A stretch of 64,000 nt of DNA from Sinorhizobium medicae. Lineage in GTDB: Bacteria > Pseudomonadota > Alphaproteobacteria > Rhizobiales > Rhizobiaceae. Shown here one piece after another: positions 60,538 to 64,000 of the stretch. Every line of letters starts with the position of its first letter. The first letter of the stretch is position 1. The DNA is taken from NCBI RefSeq assembly GCF_007827695.1, contig NZ_VITA01000004.1, forward strand, positions 62,001 to 126,000. The letters are read 5' to 3'. The notes below the pieces were generated by a model that saw only the letters and a list, made by a program, of their open reading frames with translations, was not told where the DNA came from and did not search any database. A program made the position numbers and the translations under genes.

Positions 60538-61813
60538 AACGGTCGAGAACGGCGATGACGTTAAGGCGATTATGCTGGAGATCGGGCGCCGCGCCAAAGC
60601 GGCCGCTCGGCCGCTCGCCGTTGCAAGCGCCGAGCGCAAGCATGCGGCACTTGTCGCCGTGGCGGGCGCTCTTGGCGCACGGGCGGCGGAAATTCTCGCC
60701 GCCAACGCGCTCGACCTCGAAAACGCGCGGGAAAGCGGCGTCGCAAACGCCTTCATCGACCGGCTTACGCTGACGGAAAGCCGTATCCGCGACATGGCGG
60801 ACGGTATTCGCGCGATCGCCGAACTCAAGGATCCCGTCGGCGAGGTGATCGCCGAATGGGATCGCCCGAACGGGCTCCACATCGAGCGGGTGCGTACGCC
60901 GCTCGGCGTCATCGGCGTCATTTATGAGAGCCGGCCGAACGTTACGGCCGATGCGGGCGCGCTCTGCCTCAAAGCGGGAAATGCAGTGATCCTGCGTGGC
61001 GGGTCCGACAGTTTCCACTCGTCGCGGGCCATCCACGCCTGCCTTGTCGAGGGCCTGAAGGCCGCCGGCCTGCCGGCCGACGCTATCCAGATGGTGCCGG
61101 TCGCCGACCGCGCCGCCGTCGGCGCCATGCTCACCGGTTTGAATGGCGCGGTCGACGTGATCGTGCCGCGCGGCGGCAAGAGCCTGGTTGCGCGCGTCCA
61201 GAACGAGGCGCGGGTGCCGGTCTTCGCGCATCTCGAAGGCCTCTGCCACATCTATGTCGATGCGTCGGCCGATCTCGCCATGGCAACGCAGATCGTCGTC
61301 AATGCCAAGATGCGCCGTACCGGCATCTGCGGCGCCGCCGAAACGCTGCTGATCGACCGCAACGCCGCAGAAAAGCTCGCAAGGCCACTGATCGAAGCGC
61401 TCGTTGAGGCGGGCTGCGAGGTGCGCGCCGAGAGTAGCCTCTCAAGCGTCATGCCTGGCCTGAAATCCGCCACCGACGAAGACTGGGCGACCGAATATCT
61501 GGACGCGATCATTTCGGTGAAACTGGTCGACGGCATCTCCGGCGCGATCGAGCACATCAATATCTGGTCCTCGGCCCATACGGAGGCCATAATCGCGGAA
61601 GAGCCGAGGGTGGTGGAGCGCTTCTTCTCCGAGATCGACTCGGCGATCCTCCTGCACAATGCTTCGACGCAGTTCGCCGATGGCGGCGAGTTCGGCATGG
61701 GCGGCGAGATCGGCATCGCCACCGGCAAGATGCATGCGCGCGGACCCGTCGGCGTGGAGCAGCTCACCTCGTTCAAGTATCGTGTGCGCGGCACGGGACA
61801 GGTGCGGCCCTGA
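60530..61813 (+). CDS. proA: gamma-glutamyl phosphate reductase
   Basis: 427-residue ProA, the NADPH-dependent second step of proline synthesis. It is an aldehyde-dehydrogenase-like fold with the catalytic Cys in [17 protein letters not shown] near residue 264. The cofactor region is [20 protein letters not shown], and the C-terminal [20 protein letters not shown] is present. The ATG at 60530 is used (the overlap with proB couples the pair); an in-frame start at 60485 would add 15 residues. Confidence 0.97.
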
Positions 61814-61827
61814 CGACACCGAGCCAA

Positions 61828-62436
61828 GTGAATGCGCGCTATCTGAAGATGCCGCATGTCGAGTCCGGAATGACGGTCGGCCTGTTCGGCGGGTCCTTCA
61901 ATCCGCCGCATGAGGGGCATGCGCTGGTAGCCGAGACCGCCTTGCGGAGACTGGGGCTCGATCAGCTCTGGTGGATGGTGACGCCGGGCAATCCGCTGAA
62001 GGACCGCAACAATCTGGCGCCGCTTGGCGAGCGTATCGCCAGGAGCGAGAAGATCGCTCGCAATCCACGCATCAAGGTGACCGCTTTCGAGCAGGCGCTT
62101 GGCCAAAGCTATACGGCCCGTACGCTCGAGGTGATCCAGGCCCGCAATCGCGATGTGCGTTTCGTCTGGGTCATGGGCGCGGACAATCTCAAGAATTTCC
62201 ACCGCTGGCAGGACTGGCGCAGGATCGTCGCCACCTTCCCGATCGCCGTCATCGACCGGCCGGGGTCGACCCTTGCCTATCTCTCCTCGCCGATGGCGAG
62301 GGCTTTCAGCCAGGCTCGCGTCGACGAAGATCGCGCGGGCAGCCTGGCGTTGCGCCGCGCGCCCGCCTGGACTTTCATTCACGGACCCCGTTCGGGCCTG
62401 AGCTCGACGGCACTTCGTTCCGCTAATTCCGGGTGA
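61828..62436 (+). CDS. nadD: nicotinate-nucleotide adenylyltransferase
   Basis: 202-residue NadD forming deamido-NAD from nicotinate mononucleotide and ATP. The nucleotidyl-transferase motif GLFGGSFNPPHEGH is at about residues 18-31. WWMVTPGNPLKDRNN and the C-terminal GLSSTALRS (family SSTxIR) are present. The start is uncertain: GTG at 61828 or ATG at 61849 (MPHVESGM) or 61870 (MTVGLFGG). I give the longest. It follows proA by 14 bases. Confidence 0.93.
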   Translation: MNARYLKMPHVESGMTVGLFGGSFNPPHEGHALVAETALRRLGLDQLWWMVTPGNPLKDRNNLAPLGERIARSEKIARNPRIKVTAFEQALGQSYTARTLEVIQARNRDVRFVWVMGADNLKNFHRWQDWRRIVATFPIAVIDRPGSTLAYLSSPMARAFSQARVDEDRAGSLALRRAPAWTFIHGPRSGLSSTALRSANSG

Positions 62437-62537
62437 ATTTCCGTTCCAGAAAGGCTCTAACCCATTGGAATCGGCCAGATTCATAATATCGGGGAGAGCC
62501 GACCTGAAATGATCGTTATCTCATGTCTTGAAACCGT

Positions 62538-63038
62538 ATGGGTTTGATGCCTACATTTAGGTACGGTTCGAAGAAATATTTCGAATCGAACGTGCCTGTT
62601 CTGTTCACTTGGAAAGGAAAAACCCTGACAACAGCACACGCCAAGGGATATGCGGTCTCCGCGATCCCGCGCAGCACGGAATCGAGCGACGAAGCCGCTG
62701 TCCGTGCGCTTCAACTGGTCCTCGAAAGCCTAGAGGACTCGAAGGCAGAAAATATCGTCACCATCGACATTGCCGGGAAATCGGCGCTGGGAGACTTCAT
62801 GGTCGTTGTCTCCGGGCGATCGAACAGGCATGTGATAGCCATTGCCGATCACCTGATCACGGACCTGAAGGACGACGGCCTCGGCAGGGCTCGCGTCGAG
62901 GGACTTGAGAGCGGTGACTGGGTACTGATCGACGCCGGCGACGTGATCGTTCATATCTTCCGGCCGGAGATCCGGGAGTTCTACAACATCGAAAAGATGT
63001 GGGCGGCTCCCGACGTCGAAGACGGTACCCTGCACTGA
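62538..63038 (+). CDS. rsfS: ribosomal silencing factor RsfS
   Basis: 166 residues from the ATG; the conserved RsfS domain is residues about 55-160 (SKAENIVTIDIAGKSALGDF, VVVSGRSNRHVIAIADHLIT, VLIDAGDVIVHIFRPEIREF, IEKMW). RsfS binds L14 and blocks 50S-30S joining in starvation. The first about 29 residues from this ATG are not family-like. A strong AAAGGA site sits six bases before an in-frame CTG at 62625, giving a 137-residue protein that starts with TTAHAKGYAVS, so the real start may be that CTG. The end is secure. Confidence 0.9.
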   Translation: MGLMPTFRYGSKKYFESNVPVLFTWKGKTLTTAHAKGYAVSAIPRSTESSDEAAVRALQLVLESLEDSKAENIVTIDIAGKSALGDFMVVVSGRSNRHVIAIADHLITDLKDDGLGRARVEGLESGDWVLIDAGDVIVHIFRPEIREFYNIEKMWAAPDVEDGTLH

Positions 63039-63196
63039 GAAGCACCGCCCGATCCTGACCATCGTCTCAGGACGGAGCGACCGCCGGTGCCAATCGTGAA
63101 ATAAGGCTGCCACCGCCGATGAGGCGGATGGCGGCAAGAGTTGTTTTTGCCGGTTGAATTTGGCGTCGGCCGGCGCCGGCTGGGACGGATCGGGTC

Positions 63197-63679
63197 ATGC
63201 GCATCGGACTTTTCGCAGTGGGCCGCCTCAAGGCGGGCCCGGAGAAGGATCTTGCCGTCCGCTATCTCGACCGGTTCGCCAAGACGGGGCCGGCGGTCGG
63301 CCTCGAGCTGGCCCGCGTCGCCGAGACGGTTGAGAGCCGCGCTGCCAACGCCGAGACGCGCAAACGCGAGGAGGCCGTTCAGCTCGAAAAGGCACTCGTC
63401 GACGGCAGCCTTCTCGTGTTGCTCGACGAGCGCGGCAAAGCGCTCGACTCGGAAGCCTTCGCGAACCTGCTCGCTACTTTCAGGGACAGCGGCAAACGCG
63501 ATCTCATGATCGCGATCGGCGGCGCAGACGGCCTCGACCCGGCGCTCCACGCACGGGCGGACGCCGTGCTGTGCCTCGGCAAGATGACCTGGCCGCACCA
63601 GCTCGTTCGGATCCTTATCGCCGAGCAGCTCTACCGGGCCGTGACGATCCTCTCGGGGCACCCCTATCATCGGGCGTGA
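63197..63679 (+). CDS. rlmH: 23S rRNA (pseudouridine1915-N3)-methyltransferase
   Basis: 160-residue SPOUT methyltransferase RlmH. It has MRIGLFAVGRLKAGPEKDLA, the SAM-binding knot LMIAIGGADGLDPALHARAD and the C-terminal LVRILIAEQLYRAVTILSGH with PYH. It methylates helix 69 of 23S rRNA. It lies 158 bases after rsfS in the usual alphaproteobacterial order. A hairpin-like GC-rich spacer precedes it. Confidence 0.96.
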   Translation: MRIGLFAVGRLKAGPEKDLAVRYLDRFAKTGPAVGLELARVAETVESRAANAETRKREEAVQLEKALVDGSLLVLLDERGKALDSEAFANLLATFRDSGKRDLMIAIGGADGLDPALHARADAVLCLGKMTWPHQLVRILIAEQLYRAVTILSGHPYHRA

Positions 63680-63905
63680 TCAAGCGGAGAGCTTGCCACT
63701 CATCCCGCTGCCGCGACCGTTCTCCCCGTTTTGACGGGAAGAAGGGCAAGCCGAGAGCGCCCGCTTCAAAACGGAGCAAGACAGCGGCCGCGGGTCCTGA
63801 TCTCTACGAACACCGACATCACCTCACCCCCCAATAACGCGATTATGTATTGGTGTGCCCGGCAAATCAGAATAGGGTCCCCTGACTTTGGACTTACGTG
63901 ACTGG

Positions 63906-64000
63906 ATGAGACCTCCAACGAATAGAGCCGATCTGATATCCTATGCGCGCCGGATCGGCCGCGGCATTGCGGTCGCGTCGCTTTTGCTGTCGATGATCGG
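63906..64000 (+). CDS. N-terminus of a secreted protein, probably EnvC-like murein hydrolase activator
   Basis: The frame reads MRPPTNRADLISYARRIGRG and IAVASLLLSMIG up to the window end, an N-terminal membrane or signal segment. In related genomes the gene after rlmH is an M23/EnvC-type murein hydrolase activator, followed by ctpA. The sequence shows only the signal segment, so the assignment rests on context. A GTG at 63898 is an alternative start. Confidence 0.5.
   Translation, partial: MRPPTNRADLISYARRIGRGIAVASLLLSMI

Overview
The window looks like chromosomal sequence from a Sinorhizobium/Ensifer-type alphaproteobacterium (Rhizobiales). This is an inference from several things: the high-GC protein style, the sdhCDAB, hemC-hemD-mitofilin-hemY, rplU-rpmA-GNAT-obgE-proBA-nadD-rsfS-rlmH gene orders, the small palindromic intergenic repeats with cores like ATTCCAGGAAAAGTGCG/TTTTCCGTCCGG and GAGCGGGATGAGGAA that are common in rhizobia, and the presence of NdvB-like (cyclic beta-1,2-glucan synthase-like) modules. 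No species can be fixed from the sequence alone.

Layout. 1-4.1 kb: a sugar ABC binding protein (cut by the window edge) diverges from a ROK regulator, a Gfo/Idh/MocA oxidoreductase and a ThuA-like protein, which together look like a sugar-derivative uptake and oxidation locus. 4.2-5.2 kb: an orphan Phd-type antitoxin followed by a 26-codon stump of a PIN toxin, then a secreted MsrA. 5.4-8.8 kb: succinate dehydrogenase sdhCDAB. 9-13.3 kb: a secreted hypothetical protein and a minus-strand housekeeping run (tsaD, gpsA, YciI-like, EVE, protein methyltransferase). 13.4-19.7 kb: hemC, hemD, a mitofilin/Mic60-like protein, hemY, a TerB-like protein and a glutamine amidotransferase. 19.9-27.9 kb: MFS transporter, YggT, ppa, GNAT, typA, a Tat-exported PhoD phosphatase with a Pho box, and a FadR-type GntR regulator.

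28.1-34.7 kb: a catabolic cluster apparently controlled by that GntR protein: a polar-amino-acid ABC transporter (binding protein frameshifted, permease, ATPase), a class V PLP enzyme, a hydantoinase and an amidase. Overlapping ATGA junctions couple several of these genes. 34.7-39.4 kb: small hypotheticals, a phytochelatin-synthase-like peptidase, an isochorismatase-like hydrolase, and a ribbon-helix-helix protein next to a PHB-depolymerase-like esterase.

39.4-55.5 kb is the most accessory-looking part. A minus-strand block runs CBS/BON protein, Zn alcohol dehydrogenase, phosphoketolase, histidine phosphatase, a 1,303-residue soluble NdvB-like GH94 protein and a GH144/glycoamylase-like protein. 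In effect the two carbohydrate-active modules of cyclic beta-1,2-glucan synthase are present as separate genes without the membrane synthase, joined to a phosphoketolase branch. It is followed by a remnant of a DUF3141 protein, an MscS channel, a ThrE exporter, an IS3 transposase tail and a truncated YgjP-type metallopeptidase, ending at tRNA-Ser(CGA). The decayed genes against a tRNA suggest an integration hotspot.

55.8-64 kb returns to core genes: tRNA-Ser, rplU, rpmA, two GNAT acetyltransferases (the second frameshifted), obgE, proB, proA, nadD, rsfS, rlmH and the start of a probable EnvC-like gene. No rRNA operon, CRISPR array or intact insertion sequence was seen.
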